Assembly: GCA_002321855.1 (NCBI GenBank) | Contig: DCMX01000218.1 | Span: 1-8,508, forward strand | Length of the DNA: 8,508 bases | Direction of reading: 5' to 3' | Source of the DNA: Fidelibacterota bacterium UBA1611 | GTDB lineage: Bacteria; Fidelibacterota; Marinisomatia; Marinisomatales; UBA1611 | In this document: piece by piece, positions 8,112 through 8,508 of the stretch | Numbering within the stretch: the stretch's first letter is position 1 | Layout of the letters: every line of letters starts with the position of its first letter | The notes under the pieces: generated by a model | The model's input: only the letters and a program-made list of their open reading frames with translations | The model's database searches: none | Told to the model about the DNA's origin: nothing | Made by a program: the position numbers and the translations under genes

Positions 8112-8508
8112 ATGAGAAAGATCTATTCCATTAACTGCCTAATTTTTTTATTGATTACAGGATGCAATGTTTTGCTGGAAGATTATCAAGATGAAACATT
8201 CACAATGGATGAGAATGATGTAGCGGCTTGTAATATTTTTGGTGCTGATTCATTATCGGTAGGCAGAATAATAGATGGCCTAATGGATACGAGCTTTACT
8301 TCTCGTGCCGATAGCATTTCCTTTATTTTGCAGGATTCGTTGAAGGTGGTCACGGTCAGTGAAGATCATCCATGGCAGATCACCCTGGAATCAGATACGA
8401 GTTTTATGGTCCTATCTCTTCCTTCTGTCTCATTGAACACGAACATATATATCAACGACCCGATCAGTATTCACGTTTATTCTACAACAGGTCAGGCCTT
8501 AGAGCCAG
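8112..8508 (+). CDS. N-terminal part of a lipoprotein of unknown function (3' truncated)
   Basis: ATG 8112 opens a frame with no stop to the window end: 132 complete codons plus one base. Residues 1-18 are a lipoprotein signal peptide: M-R-K n-region, a hydrophobic core, and the lipobox I-T-G-C with Cys18 as the lipidated residue. The mature part begins N-V-L-L-E-D and is acidic. It has alternating hydrophobic segments suggesting beta structure (S-I-S-F-I-L, K-V-V-T-V, W-Q-I-T-L, I-S-I-H-V-Y) and no domain I recognise. The gene follows the preceding stop by 15 bases, so it is very probably co-transcribed and may be an envelope-anchored accessory of the receptor and sorted protein. No Shine-Dalgarno is visible; the bases before ATG are almost all A/T. 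G+C rises to about 45% in its second half (8341-8508), above the receptor gene. Confidence 0.82.
   Translation, partial: MRKIYSINCLIFLLITGCNVLLEDYQDETFTMDENDVAACNIFGADSLSVGRIIDGLMDTSFTSRADSISFILQDSLKVVTVSEDHPWQITLESDTSFMVLSLPSVSLNTNIYINDPISIHVYSTTGQALEP

Noticed and set aside
1..8508. Defence, CRISPR, prophage, insertion sequence or tRNA content
   Set aside because: No repeat-spacer pattern, transposase or integrase motifs, terminal inverted repeats or cloverleaf-like sequence were seen on either strand; nearly all sequence is taken by five envelope-protein genes.

Overview
The window is AT-rich (roughly one third G+C by eye) and reads as one strand of an envelope and secretion locus from an uncultured member of the Fibrobacterota-Chlorobiota-Bacteroidota (FCB) superphylum. 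The pointers are a TonB-dependent receptor with an N-terminal carboxypeptidase-regulatory-like domain, a protein ending in a type IX secretion (T9SS)/FlgD-like C-terminal sorting domain (V-P-N-P opening, K-F-x-V-V-R ending), and starts without recognisable Shine-Dalgarno sequences. The style of these proteins recalls Candidatus Marinimicrobia (Neomarinimicrobiota) or related Calditrichota/KSB1-type lineages. That placement is from memory of protein families, not from a search.

Layout, all on the + strand: (1) 1-219, the last 72 codons of a protein whose tail is a close paralogue of the tail of gene 4; (2) 241-2742, an exported two-part enzyme, a seven-repeat beta-propeller followed by a PHP-family metallohydrolase of the CehA/McbA or DUF3604 type; (3) 2825-6016, a 1063-residue TonB-dependent outer-membrane receptor; (4) 6006-8096, overlapping the receptor gene, a large exported protein of unknown N-terminal function with a fibronectin type III domain and a C-terminal sorting domain; (5) 8112-8508, the start of a lipoprotein gene cut by the window edge. 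Gaps are about 21, 82, -11 and 15 bases, with no convincing terminator, so the genes are probably one transcription unit or nearly so.

Working model (inference): the receptor and the sorted protein form a translationally coupled pair, analogous to a SusC/SusD-like uptake pair but with no SusD homologue visible. The propeller-PHP protein would process or bind a substrate outside the inner membrane, and the lipoprotein may be an accessory. The paralogous tail at the left edge suggests that the sorted-protein type is present at least twice in this neighbourhood. The substrate cannot be read from the sequence. There are no RNA genes, CRISPR arrays, insertion sequences or integrases in the window.
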